Shown: in pieces, positions 45,781-57,112 of the stretch
Layout: every line of letters begins with the position of its first letter
Numbering within the stretch: the first letter of the stretch is position 1
DNA from: Diphasiastrum complanatum
Taxonomy: Eukaryota > Streptophyta > Lycopodiopsida > Lycopodiales > Lycopodiaceae
DNA: 64,000 bases
Assembly: GCA_029204225.1 (NCBI GenBank)
Contig: CM055097.1
Span: 38,869,106 to 38,933,105 of the forward strand
Direction: 5' to 3'
Notes under the pieces: generated by a model
What the model was told of the DNA's origin: nothing
Seen by the model: only the letters and a program-made list of their open reading frames with translations
Database searches by the model: none
Position numbers and translations under genes: made by a program

Positions 45781-46020
45781 TCAATAGCTTTTACCTTTGC
45801 CCTTGAATTTGCCTTTGATGAACATGGCCTCATCTTCATATTGAGATGTTGATGTAGATCCACCTCTTGCTTGAAGCCTATATTCTTCATTCACCAAGAT
45901 CTCTTGCAAATCCACCATGCTTGAAAAAGTTCTTTGAATAGAAAAGCTTTGAACAAAGTTACCATGATCATCAAGTACCATTAAGTTGCACAAGTCATTA
46001 GAGAAACTTAGAGCCCGACG
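45781..46020 (-). pseudogene. Ty1/copia gag C-terminal fragment, minus strand
   Basis: The minus frame contains FSNDLCNLMVLDDHGNFVQS, TFSSMVDLQEILVNEEYRLQ and ARGGSTSTSQYEDEAMF then KGKFKGKGK. These match the gag end at 31310-31700 (ILINEEYRLHARGGSTTTSQ). The upstream half of the 147-codon frame (46021-46224) does not resemble gag, so the junction lies near 46020. Only the fragment remains, without a zinc knuckle. Confidence 0.7.
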
Positions 46021-46473
46021 AGGGCTTTGAAAAAAATACTTTTTTATTTTTTTTCTTATTTTTGTTGCCATGTGGACCAATTGAAACCTTAGTTTCGGGG
46101 TTCTACGTAACGTAGAATTTTCCAAATCTAAATAAAATAAAAACTTTTTAAATATATTGTTGTTTCGTCGGACAACATGTGGAAATGCTATTGGTTGATG
46201 AGGCTTGCCCTTCCAGCTCATCACTGCCCGAAGAGACCCAAAAATATTGAAAATGAATATGACAGATGGTTGAGATGAGAAAATCGATGTACCATTAATG
46301 TATATGCATTGTCAAACCATGGTTAAAAGGGATAACCAGAGTTAATTTGTGGCGCCAAATAGATCAGTGTTTCAAATTTTCGCCAACACTTTTTCTCAGA
46401 TTCATGGTTTTTTGTCTACGCAAATTTTCAGATTCATAGTTCATTGTTTCAGATTTTTGCATGCAAATTACGA
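46021..46473. other. Upstream of the spliced gene fragment; no gene
   Basis: It may hold the promoter and 5' UTR of the 46474 gene. Between 46390 and 46460 the word CAGATTCATRG-TTT recurs in short imperfect repeats. Confidence 0.3.
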
Positions 46474-47338
46474 ATGGCGCCATCAAGGAAGTCGTGCTCC
46501 TCAATCGACTCTGTGCTTCTATTCAAGGAGACAGATGATAATGGATTATGGGTGCCAAGAAAATATTCAAAAAACTCTTGGGTTTTGATGCATCCATCAT
46601 CAAGAGGAGCATTTCGAAAAAGGAAAAGGTCAAAACTATCATTTCGATCTTATTGGAAAGCCAAAATTTTGGATTTCAAAACATCATCAAGAGGAAAATC
46701 TATTTTTGAATTTCTAGTCCAACATGTATATATGCATTCAGAGATAAATGTGCAAGGATTCAACCGTCAGGATCACAAAAAAAGCAACTGTGAGTATTGA
46801 TATTTTTGCTACATTGATTTTTGTTATTCATAAATATCTAATAGTAAACTTGCTAATCTGATCATTTTTCTCTTGCAGATTTATATCCATCCAACATAAA
46901 TGAATGGGAGCCGAGTGGATCTTTAACAGGTGTGTTAGATGTTATTCACACTGATATTGGACAGCTGCAATATCGAGGTAGAACTGCAAAAGATCTAGCT
47001 AATAATGAAATTTTTTTTTTTATGAATCAATGTACATTTCTGACACAAAAGAAAATTTTGGACAGATAGTACCAATTCCATTACCTAGCTTTGAAAGTCA
47101 TGAATGGATTGCACCAGATGTTACAGTTTCGAAATCATTTCGTTGCAAGATATATAATGATGTAAAAAATTCATTAAAAATGAGCACGGGATCAAAAACA
47201 ATCAGATTGAGTTGGTTTATTTTCTTCAATATATTTGTGGATTTCTTTTCAATTGTCAATGTACACAAAATCTCAACGATGTTTGTATGCAAAAATTTAT
47301 CAGATAGTTTATTATCTGAACTTATGGATGAAGGCTGA
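46474..47338 (+). pseudogene. Unidentified host-gene fragment, two exons, homopolymer frameshift
   Basis: Exon 1 (46474-46789) starts ATG in a good context and encodes MAPSRKSCSSIDSVLLFKET, a basic segment (SSRGAFRKRKRSKLSFRSYW) and QGFNRQDHKKSN. GTGAGT opens an 89-bp intron (46790-46878) ending TTTTTCTCTTGCAG; splicing keeps the frame (phase 1) and gives LYPSNINEWEPSGSLTGVLD, QLQYRGRTAKDLANNE. Exon 2 then meets an 11-T run; reading through gives MNQCTF and a stop, while a one-base shift gives an open frame to 47338 (ISDTKENFGQIVPIPLPSFE). The sequence composition is unlike the retroelements around it. I do not recognise the family. It is either a decayed host gene or a captured gene fragment; a sequencing error in the T run would make it intact so far. 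Confidence 0.5.
46790..46878 (+). other. Predicted spliceosomal intron
   Basis: Donor CT/GTGAGT and acceptor TTTTTCTCTTGCAG/AT with a pyrimidine-rich end and A-rich middle. It is 89 bp, AT-rich, and in typical plant intron style. The flanking exons stay open only if it is removed. Confidence 0.6.
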
Positions 47339-47725
47339 GACAAAAGATCAGATGGAGAAATAGAATGCAGAATTAAAATGTCTTCCATGTGCTTCTGTTA
47401 TCAAATTGAAAAACAAATGTTGAGCTTATGCTTCCATTATCAAAGATGGAAAAAAAAAATAAAGGGACAACATAAACTTTACAGAAAAATGTCAATGTAA
47501 GACTTGTTAAAAGTTGTTCAAAAGCTAGTAATTGATTGTCATGCTAAATACAGAATATATGTAAATTGAAGTGGATGTTTTTCAAGGAATTAAGAGTTCA
47601 AATTGGTTTTACGAACTAACCAAGTGATAAGCCTAGTCGAGGTGACGTCTTATGCCCTCCCTCGATTACGTGCACTTATCATTAATTAGCTAAGTAAAAC
47701 AATTGCAAAAATTCTTGAAATTGAT
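47339..47725. other. No gene recognised
   Basis: AT-rich DNA between the gene fragment and the copia gag. A conserved downstream exon could be here but was not seen. No LTR for the copia element to the right was identified. Confidence 0.3.
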
Positions 47726-48274
47726 TTGATCAGTTCATTTACATCATTCAAGTTGACTATAATAGATCAAAGAACTTCATTTGATAAATTTGACGGTAAA
47801 AACTTTCATACATGGCAAGTCAAGATGAGATTATTATTGACTGAGAAAAATATGTGGGATCTTGTTGACGGTTCCAAAGTTAAGCAAGAAGATTTCGGTG
47901 ATTCTTCTAGTATTGATTTGCGTGATAAGAGAGTTGCTGCTTACATTGGTCTTGGTTTGGCTGATTCTCAAATTCATCATTTGGACCTATCTAAGACTGC
48001 TCGTGAAATATGGCAATCATTGGAAGCTATATTTGGAGCACGTTCTAAAAATGGTAAGATTCTTCTTAAGCAGCAATTTTTTGCTCTAAAGCTAGAAAGT
48101 GGAATGAGCTTGAATGATCATGTGAATCGTATAAAATCAATAATGAATCAGCTTGCTAGAATTGGTTCTAATGTTTCCGAAGATGATGTTATGGCAGTGC
48201 TATTGAATAGCATGTCGGCTGAGTATAATAATGTCATTTTCACACTCGAAAACTTGTCTAATCAGAGTCATTAG
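47726..48274 (+). pseudogene. Ty1/copia gag (UBN2), intact core
   Basis: A 182-codon frame with FDGKNFHTWQVKMRLLLTEK (DUF4219), KTAREIWQSLEAIFGARSKN, LLKQQFFALKLESGMSLNDH and IMNQLARIGSNVSEDDVMAV, the canonical copia gag order. The start is a non-canonical ATT/ATG context with MISSFTSFKL, so the true gag start may lie around 47726-47780. After 48274 a stop ends the frame; the following region has a broken knuckle, CFYFGKMGKS at about 48440-48468. Confidence 0.85.
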
Positions 48275-48469
48275 AGATGATGATAGCTTCATTACTTGAC
48301 TGAAAAGAACGTAGAATGCAACATTCTGTTGTTACAATATTCTCTTTAGATGAAGTCGCTTGATTTACTAAGTGGAAAGCTAATCAGACTAGTAAATCTA
48401 AAAGTGATGAAAGCAGTTCTAAGAGTAAAAAGAACGTTAAGTGCTTTTATTTTGGAAAGATGGGCAAGT

Positions 48470-48828
48470 CTATTTCCTTTCTCCAATTTTTTTAAAAAAA
48501 ATGAATCTAACGATTCCATTCGACGAACTGCACAAAAAGACTTTCTCTGACGATTGCATCTGATGACCTACCAAAAATCTGTCTGATGCTTCCATCCGAC
48601 AGATTTTGGTATTTTCCATATTATTGAATTTTTTTATTTTTCCAGTTAAGGAATTTTCGCGTTCCAATTTTTTTCAAGTTCTCCGATTTTCGATTTTTCG
48701 AGCTTTTCGATTTTCGAATTTTTCGAGTTTTCTAGATTTTTGAATTTTTTGAGTTTACTAGTTTTTTCGAGTTTTTCAACTATATCTAAATTTTAGAGGT
48801 TCTGGCATTTTTCTCGACTTTTTCAGAG
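48470..48828 (+). repeat. T-rich low-complexity block replacing protease and integrase
   Basis: TTTTTCGATTTTTCGAG-type words dominate 48560-48828, between the gag knuckle and the resumption of pol (RRKFDVKAIKCIFLGF) at about 48829. The protease and integrase core of the copia element are absent here, so a deletion has been filled by low-complexity DNA. Confidence 0.7.
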
Positions 48829-50851
48829 AAGAGAGACGTAAATTTGATGTGAAAGCTATCAAATGTATATTCTTAGGATTTGATGAACGTGTGAAGGGCT
48901 ATAGATGTTTTGATCCAGCGGAAAACAAAATCCATGTAAGCTGTGACAATCTTTGATGAATCCAAGATGTATGAAGACGAGGATGCTGAGAAGATAGATA
49001 CATCTAGTGGGAAAGATGGTATAGTGAGGATACTTCCTGATGATGATCCATTCATTGACCTTCCAAGTGATGAGCATGAGGATACATCTCAAGTTACTAC
49101 TACTCAACCCCAAGAAACAGGTTGGAGAGGTAGAGATAAACCTTTTGGTGCAAGAAGGATTGAAGTTGCAGGTGACAAACGCAAGGAGAAGTATGTACCG
49201 TGGGATACATTTTCACCAGGAAGTCGATCACTTGACAGGAAGCTCCCTAAATGGTTTGAGAGATTGTTGGAGAGCCGCGACATAGATGACTTTCCAAGAT
49301 CATCTAGCCAGGGAGAGCTACGAAGATCAACAAGAGAGAAAACACAGCCTGAAAGGTATGAAGCAAATTATGCTCTCTTATCTAGCATTATTCAAAGCAA
49401 AGAACCTTCAACTTATAGTGAAGTGAAGGATGATGACATTTGGGTCAAGGCCACGGGAGAGGAGATGGAGTCAATTTCTAAGCATAGCACATGGGACTTA
49501 GTAGAATCACCAGTTGGCAAGAAACCCATTGATTGCAAATGGGTATACAGGACTAAGTACCATGCAAATGGAAGTATAGCAAAGCATAAGGCAAGATTGG
49601 TAATCAAAGGGTATGCTCAAAGTAAAGGCATTGATTATGAGGAGACCTTTGCGCCAGCATGTAAGTGGAATACTCTACGACTACTTGTTGCTTTAGCTTC
49701 ACATTTTGGTTGGCCTTTGCATCAGATGGATGTGAAATATGCTTTTCTAAATGGTGAGTTAGAAGAAGAGGTGTTCATGGATCAACCTGAAGGCTTTGTA
49801 GCGAAGGGACAGAAAAATAAAGTATGTCGCTTGAAGAAAGCACTTTATGGTCTTAAACAGGCACCACGTGCGTGGTATAGCAGGATTGATGCCTACTTTT
49901 GTTCAGAGGGGATGGTGAGAACACATTTGGATCCAAATCTATATGTCTTATACTTTGATGGTATGGTTGCTTTTATTGCTCTTTATGTTGATGACTTGAT
50001 TATTACGAGAAATAATCAAGAGATAATAGATATGATCAAGAAAGACCTCATGGAACAATTCGAGATGACAGATCTCAGCTTAATGCATTATTGCCTTGGA
50101 GTAGAAGTGTGGCAAAAAGGACACGAAGTGACCAGGTAAAAAACTTTCTAAGCTTGATGAGTCACAGTCATTTGATGCTACACTGTATAGGCAGTTAGTA
50201 GGGAGCTTGATTTACCTTACCATGACTAGACCAGATATATGCTATATTGTTGGCATTGTAAGTCAGTTTATGGCAGCACCTACGGAAACGCATTGGAAGA
50301 CAGCTAAACGCATTTTGCGTTATGTGAAAGGCACTTCAGATTATGGCTTGATTTACAGGAAGCATGATGGTTTACCTGAGTTGTGTGGCTATGTGGATGC
50401 GGATTGGGGAGGTGACTATGATGATCGTAGATCCACCACAGGGTATGTATTCCAATTTTGTGGTAGTTGCTTTTCTTGGTCTAGTAAGAAGCAAAGTACA
50501 ATTGCTCTATCCACCACAAAAGCAGAATATAAGACAATGTGTAGTGCAACACAGGAAGCTATATGGTTGAGAAAAATCTTGAAAGAAGTTGGCATGAAGC
50601 AGAAAAATCCCACGACATTACACAGTGACAGTCAGAGTGGCATTCAACTAGCAAAGAATCCAATGTTCCATGCGAGAACTAAACACGTTGAGATTCAGTA
50701 TCACTTTATACGTGAGAGGCTGCTGAGTCGTGAAATTCATGTTGTTCATTGTAGCACAAAAGAACAACTAGCTGATATTTTCACTAAGCCACTTGTTGGA
50801 GAAAAGTTTGATAAGTTTAGATCAAAGCTTTCTGTACTTAAAATTTGTTGA
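48829..50851 (+). pseudogene. Ty1/copia RT and RNase H, with one internal deletion
   Basis: The integrase end (KAIKCIFLGFDERVKGYRCF) is followed by the 398-codon frame 48943-50139. It carries the RT: HKARLVIKGYAQSKGIDYEE, HQMDVKYAFLNGELEEEVFM, CRLKKALYGLKQAPRAWYSR and IALYVDDLIITRNNQEIID (the YVDD active site intact). A stop and a small deletion at 50139-50160 remove part of the RT thumb. 50207-50851 carries the rest: TLYRQLVGSLIYLTMTRPDI, RNase H (YVDADWGGD, STTKAEYKTM, HSDSQSGIQL) and the terminal TKPLVGEKFDKFRSKLSVL. The first catalytic RNase H Asp and the DSQSA-like Asp are present. Confidence 0.92.
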
Positions 50852-50888
50852 CTTTAAAGCTATGTATATGACTGTATAAAAAGTAGAC

Positions 50889-50906
50889 TCTACTTTGAGG
50901 GAGAGA
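50889..50906 (+). other. Polypurine tract region before a copia 3' LTR
   Basis: TTTGAGGGAGAGAGTTAG follows the RNase H frame by about 40 bp. The usual copia form is TTTGAGGGGGAG then TGTTAGAA; here the LTR-start TG is not exact, so the LTR probably starts at about 50904. Confidence 0.6.
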
Positions 50907-51402
50907 GTTAGAATTAAAGTAGAATCATTGTGCAACTGTACTGTGGGTCCTATCAGTTGATAAGGATCAGTTGGCCTCGCCACGAGGCAAGTCAACGGGA
51001 CACGCATCCCGCCAACGATAACTTGGGTCATGCATGGTTTCCTAAGTGAACAATTATATGTACAGTGTAATTTTATTTTGAAAAATACAGTTGCTATGTG
51101 AGCTTGTTGTGAATGTTTTTCTATCTATGTTAATGTGTAGCATGATCTTTGTTCATGTTTGAAGCAAATTCTAAGTATTATGACATGATTTCACATGTGC
51201 TTTTCTCAAAGAACTCCTAATGTTGTTATTCCTATTCAAATAAACTCAGAATAAAGCCCCCATCAATATTTGTTACAACAGATGTAAGTTGTGATCATTC
51301 CATCATTTTCTCATTTTTCTCTCAAAATCTTCCACTTTTACGCACTCAAGCCGAGGGAACTTGGTACTCTTAGTCAAAACAATGATGTATCTTGTGTTTT
51401 TT
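50907..51402 (+). repeat. Copia 3' LTR, partial or diverged
   Basis: The sequence after the purine tract has LTR character, with TAGAATTAAAG at its start and GCCTCG-CCA-CGAGGC, a 6-bp hairpin, at about 50973-50987. Its right end and partner are not found. The right limit here is the start of the dispersed repeat at 51403. Confidence 0.45.
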
Positions 51403-52773
51403 GAAGATTTTCTTTTTTTTTTCCCTTGTTTTTCGAGGTTTTTTTTTTTTTTTTTTCGTTTTTCTAAATAGTTTTACATACACTAATGTGCCCGTGCTAA
51501 TGCGTGGACCCGGGTTCCAGGGGCCCGTGAATCCTCTAGTGCCCGTATCCAACGGCACACTAAGGATTGTTTTCTATGTGCAAAAAATTTCCTTCCAAAG
51601 TTAATTCCTAGACCCAAGAGGATATTCCGCCTCTTTGGGTCTTAATTAGCCCTCTCTCTATGTTCCAAGAGATTGGGACAACAATAAGATAGAAAACCAA
51701 TTCTATTTACCACCAAAATCCAAAGAGCATTTCAGAAAAGAGGTAACTACATAAACCTTGAACACAAACTGCTTTTATGCACATTCCTACCATTCAGACA
51801 AAAGAATATCTAATCTCAACTCTAGATGAGAATTACGATGAGTGTATGAGGTGGTACAAAATTCATGATTATGCTTTGTGACCACATCACATTGGACCAT
51901 GGAACTCATAGAAAATATTTTAAGCTGACATTTCTTACACGTAGCAACCTTATAAACCACAAGCAAACAAGTTGTGAGTCATACTTCTATGCATTTACTG
52001 CTAACATAACCGTATCATTTAGAACCGAACCTTCAATCATCAGTAGAGACAAAAAGTTTTGAAATTATATCTCAGTACTGGTTTGTGCCTCACACTCAGT
52101 AAGTAGAGGAGGCTCAATCATCAACTATGTGAGCGAATCACCATTTGACAAGAGTGCATGTGTGGCCCCTTCTCCAATTAAAGTTGCTCTTTCTTCTCAA
52201 TACTTTGGCACTAAGAGAGAGAGAGTGCGTTGTAGTACCCCGCTGCCAAAGGAAACCAAAATGCACCTAACTCGTGAAGCCATCTTTTGCACTCTAAAGG
52301 TAAGAATTCAGATGAGGGGGAGGTGCCCTCGCTGCACTATTCTGATTCCAATGAACTGAAGGGTTGATAGTAATGTGCTGGCCCACAAAGGAGTAGAAGG
52401 AAACACGATCTCCTCGCTAGTTCTACTATCCATTGAGCATCATCAGAGATGGTGCCTACTAGCAAACATTAATTTCAAGCACAAATTAGTCCATTCTGAC
52501 TGTGTGGTCAGCGACCTTGAATGGTTTTGTGTTGACAAATAGATGCACAGCATCTTTGCGCTCCAAATAAATGCGTTGTCTCAGAACATTGAGGTTCTTC
52601 AAAGATGAAGCAAGACCTCTGTAGCTCAGTATGCACTTGTTGGAGGTTGCTTCAGTTCCGCTATGGGTAGCGACGAGGTCTGCACTGGTCAGTATAATAA
52701 GCCTTCTTCATAATGTGAGAACACTCCATAAGATGCCACATATTACATCTTCTGTGTAATCCTTATCTATTAG
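51403..52773 (+). repeat. Dispersed repeat, copy 1 (1.37 kb)
   Basis: Matches 56078-57097 from TGAAGATTTTCTTTTT to CTTATCTATTAG, same orientation. About 340 bp at 51543-51880 is absent from copy 2, next to CTCTAGTGC. No gene is convincing in it. Ends are neither TG/CA nor inverted, so its class is open. Confidence 0.83.
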
Positions 52774-52776
52774 GTT

Positions 52777-54690
52777 TGGAAAACTTGACGGCCGTGTGGA
52801 AGAGGATGGTGATTTGAGCTTGTAAGAGATCAGAAAAAACCTCTATTCCTCATGGTGATTGCCCTTGCATATGTAACTGGGTGGATCGCGGAGTAAAAAT
52901 TCTAGCTTCAGCTCTATCAAACTCATCTCGAAACTCATGGTATTGCCTTTGAGCTTCTACAGGGTCAAGGTAAGATTGTGGAATCATGCAAATATTAGCA
53001 GGAGGGTGTGGATGTGATGGGTCCTTGTTCTCATCTAAGGGCCGATGTTGCGCGCGTGTGACAACATGCAACGGCTCTTTCGATACCTTACATGCTGGAA
53101 CAGTCTTTTTGGTTTGGTTAGGGCAATCTTTATAGCAATGCTTCCTAATACAACCAGCAGATTCAGCTACAAAGTCATATTGAAGTCGATATTCACTCTA
53201 AAAGTGAATGGCTCCGTAGACAAAACACCTCTTTTGAAGTGTTGATGGAAAATGGCATAACCATTTTGATCAACTTCATTAGGTGATTCCTCTGGATAAT
53301 ATGGCTCATTAGGAGAGGACGTAGATGCCTCATCTATGTATGTGACATGATGACCATCATCATAAGTAGACTCATAGGCTGGTGTGTCATAGGAGGTATT
53401 CTGCACTACATGGGCCGGAACTGGAGGCCGGTTCTGTTGGGCTGGCCTGTTGGGTGGAGCAGATCCTCTTGGACCTAAAAGTGCCAAGCATTGTTGTTGT
53501 GGAGGTAGTTGTTGTCTAGGTAATTCCTGGACTTGGACTGGTGTCATATAACGTGGTTATATGGTGCTTGTGGGTGTGCGTGTGGGACATATTGCTGAGG
53601 TCGAGAATATTGCATGTTGCGTGGGTTGTACCTACAGCTGGATGTGGTATGGGTGGTCGTATCACACTATATACAATGTTGTGGTTCATAAGGATGGTGT
53701 AATGGGCACTCATTACTGGTATGTGGACCACGACATTGTGGGCACCATGTGTCTTCTCGCCGATGGATAGTGTTACCAGATGGCAATTTCCCTGGCAACT
53801 GACTTTGGAAAGATTTTAAGGCTTGCTAAAACTCTTTGTTGAGTTTCTCCATTTTTTGTTGATGTTGTTAATTCATCAACTCAAACTGAGATTTTCAGAC
53901 TTGGTCGGAATCTCGGGGCTCACTTGGATGGTTATCAGAGAATACACAGTGAGCTCTTTTCTCTTTCTGGTTCTCATCATCAGAACCTTCATCTTCTTCA
54001 CGAATGGCGTCGAACATAGCAGATTTAAAAGTTAAATACTCTTTGCTAGGTTTAAGCTCTTTTCAGATACATCTGGGAAGACCAACGATAAACCATGTGA
54101 TCAACATTTTATCAATTGGTTGTTCTTGGACTTGACTTCTGAGATGCTTAAAGCACTCAATATAGTCACGTACGCGTTCATCTTTTTGATTTTTATATTA
54201 CGAAGGCATACAAGTGGGCTTTTTGTGAGTCGGAAAGGTTGGAAGCATTTAAGAAAAGACTCTTTCAACTCTGACCAGTCTTGTCGATCGGCATGATCGA
54301 GGTTGAATAACCACTCTCGTACTTTATCTACCATGGTCATCGAAGAAAGTTGGACTTTTGCATTATCAGTATATTCTCCATATACTTCACATGCATTCTC
54401 AAAGACTTGTAAAAATCGATGAGGGTCCACATTACCATCAAACTTTGGTAATTCCAAATGGGGTGTTCATTTATCAGATCGAGGGCGGTATGGTGAGCAT
54501 GGTAAACAAGTTGATCATTAGGGTTAGGGGTCCATCTAGATGGTCTAGTGAACCTGAGATCGAAGGCGATAGGGTTTGTTCTCATCATTTAGATGATTGG
54601 GTGGTGTGAATTCATCCATAAGTTCTTCGGGTAAATTGGCCATGGGTGAATTTTTGTTGTAGTTTTGTTTGGTTTTTTTTAATTTTGTTT
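52777..54690 (-). pseudogene. Ty3/gypsy gag and linker, minus strand
   Basis: Leftward from 54690: an N-terminal segment of gag (DLRFTRPSRWTPNPNDQ-like), then 54457-54101, MELPKFDGNVDPHRFLQVFE, VDKVREWLFNLDHADRQDWS and SFLKCFQPFRLTKSPLVCLR, a classical Retrotrans_gag core. Around 53780-53640 are two zinc knuckle-like groups: CPQCRGPHTSNEC (one residue short between C and H) and a second, with a stop where a residue should be, ending THTTSSC. The 53547-53167 frame (PPQQQCLALLGPRGSAPPNR, DQNGYAIFHQHFKRGVLS) is a Pro/Gln-rich linker, and 53071-52850 continues it. Frameshifts separate the parts. It meets the dispersed repeat on its left and copia sequence on its right. Confidence 0.78.
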
Positions 54691-54694
54691 TTTT

Positions 54695-56077
54695 TGGAAT
54701 ATATGGCTAACAATACTTCTATTTTGAAGATAGATTGCCGTACTACATGCTTTTGACCAAAAATCTTTTGATAGTTTCATCTCAACTAGCATAGATCTGG
54801 CACTTTTCACAATGGTACGATTCTTGCACTCAGCTACACCATTGAGAGCAGGAGTATGAGCTTGCGTAAATTGTCTTTTAATCCCACATTGATCACAAAG
54901 ATCATTGAAGTCATTAGACTTGTATTCACCTCTACTATCTGATCTTAGGACTTTGATCTTCCTACCTGTCTGATTTTCGACCAATGCTTTGAAGCTCTTG
55001 AAATTGTCAAATGCATCCGATTTCTTCTTCAAGAAGTAGATCCAGTCTTACGTGACATATCATCAATAAAGGTCATGAAATAGAAGGCTTTACCTAAGGA
55101 CATGGTCCTCATAGGCCCGCATAAATCTATGTGGATTAAATCCAGGATGTTCTTTGCTCTTGCAACACCACCTTTATTGAACTTCTCTCGATGCTGCTTC
55201 CCATATACACATGATTTGCACATCGATTTCAAGTGGTCTTCTATAGTAAGCAATCCTGTTACAATCTCCAATTTTCTCAACAAACTGAGGCTTCCCAAGT
55301 TCAAGTGACTAAGCCTCTTATGCCACAATTCAGTTTGCGATGGAATGGATGATACGAGTCCATGTTGCCTCTTGATTGTAGCATTCAACCTATACAATTT
55401 AGTATTTGGCTCCCTTACTCGATCCGCAATAACTTTGAATTTTTGGTTCACATCCTTCACAAAGCAACGATCATGGGTGAATGCTACTTTCAACTTTTGA
55501 TCAGTAATGACTCCAACAAAAAGTAGATTTTTCTTCAAACCTGGTACGTAAAGTACCTCCCTGATCATCCTGCTTTTGCCATCAGGTAGTTGGATTGAAA
55601 CGGTGCCTATCCCCTTGATCTTGCACATATCGCCACTTGCTTGTGAAACGGACGTTCCATTATCCAACACTTTCAAGCTACTGAACCAATTCTTGTTACC
55701 TGTCATATGTCTTGTGGCTCCCGAGTCAATATACCATGCTTGATCATCTTGATTAGATGACAATGCAGATATGAAGATGCTAGAGTCTTCAATCTCACCC
55801 TCATCGACAAGGTTACCTGCTTGCTTTGATTTCCCTTTGCCTTGTTCCGCCAGGAATTTGCGACATTCACTTTTCCAGTGGCCCTTTTTACCACAATGGA
55901 AGCACTTGTCTTTCTTCTTAATCTTACTGGAAGATCTCTCATCCTCCTGATACTTGGCAAATTGCTGCTTAGACTTCTTCTTGCCCTTGCCCTTGCCTTG
56001 TTTTTGGCGTGTCGCAAGTGCCTGATCGTCAGTATTTTGACGTCTAGCTTTCACCATTTCTTGTCGTTGCTCTTCCT
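54695..56077 (-). pseudogene. Ty1/copia gag end, protease and integrase, minus strand
   Basis: The 342-codon frame 56057-55029 has a zinc knuckle CFHCGKKGHWKSEC, protease AWYIDSGATRHMTGN, pre-integrase LWHKRLSHLNLGSLSLLRKL with SCVYGKQHREKF, and the integrase start IDLCGPMRTMSLG, FIDDMSRKT. A one-base shift at about 55040 moves it to 55032-54679 with KKKSDAFDNF, GRKIKVLRSDSRGEYKSND, HTPALNGVAECKNRTI and FWSKACSTAIYLQNRS. Catalytic D (IHIDLCGP), D (LRSDSRGEY) and E (NGVAECKN) are all seen. RT and RNase H are missing and the sequence abuts a gypsy gag at about 54690. Confidence 0.9.
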
Positions 56078-57097
56078 GAAGATTTTCTTTTTTTCTTGTT
56101 TTTCGATTTTTTTTTCCGTTTTTCTAAATTTTTTTACAATCACTAATGTGTCTGTGCTAATGCATGGACCTGGGTTCCAGGGGCCCGTGAATCCTCTAGT
56201 GCAACACATCACACTGAACCATGGAACTCATAGACAATATTTTAAGCCGACATTTGTTACACGTAGCAACCTTCTAAACCACAAGCAAACAAGTTGTTAG
56301 TCATAACTTCTTCACATTTACTACTAACATAACCGTATCATTCGGAACGGAACCTTCAATCATGAGTAGAGACAAAAAAGTTTTGAAATTATACCTCAAT
56401 ACTGGTTTGTGGCTCGCACTCAGTAAGTAGAGGAGACTCAGTCATCAACTATGTGAGCAAAGCACCATTTGACAAGAGTGCATGTGTGGCCCCTTCCCCA
56501 ATTAAGGTTGCTCTTTCTTCTCAACACTTTGGCACTAAAAGAGAGAGAGTGCATTGCAGTACCCCGCTGCCAGAGGAAACCAAAATGCGCATGACCCGTG
56601 AAGCCATCTTTTGTTGTCTGAAGGTAAGAATTTAGATGAGAGGGAGGTGCCCTCGCTGCACTATTCTGATTCCAACGAACTGAAGGGTTGATAATAATGC
56701 GCTGGCCCACAAAAGAGTAGAAGGAGACACGGTCTCCTCGCTGGTACTGCTATCCATTGAGCATCATCAGAGATGGTGCCCACTAGCAAACATTGATTTC
56801 AAGCACGGATTAGTCCATTCTGACTGTGTGGTCAGCGACCTTGAATGGTTTTGTGTTGACAAATAGATTCACATCATTTTTGCGCTCCACATAAATGCGC
56901 TGTCTAATAACGTTGAGGTTCTTCAGAGATGAAGCAAGACCTCTGCTGCTCAGTATGCACTCGTTGGAGGTTGCTTCAGTTCCGCTGTGGGTAGCGATGG
57001 GGTATGCACTGATCAGTATAATAAGCCTTCTTCATAATGAGTGAACACTCCATAAGATGCCACAGATTACATCTTCTGTGTAATCCTTATCTATTAG
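56078..57097 (+). repeat. Dispersed repeat, copy 2 (1.02 kb)
   Basis: Second copy of 51403-52773, lacking an internal 340 bp. It starts where the copia gag fragment ends and is followed at 57113 by the second copy of the 770-bp repeat. Confidence 0.83.
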
Positions 57098-57112
57098 TTT
57101 ATAAGGAGAGAT

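Noticed and set aside
51403-57097. The 51403 and 56078 repeats as LTRs of one element
   Set aside because: They lack TG/CA ends, a primer site next to 56078 and a purine tract next to 52773, so LTR status is not supported.
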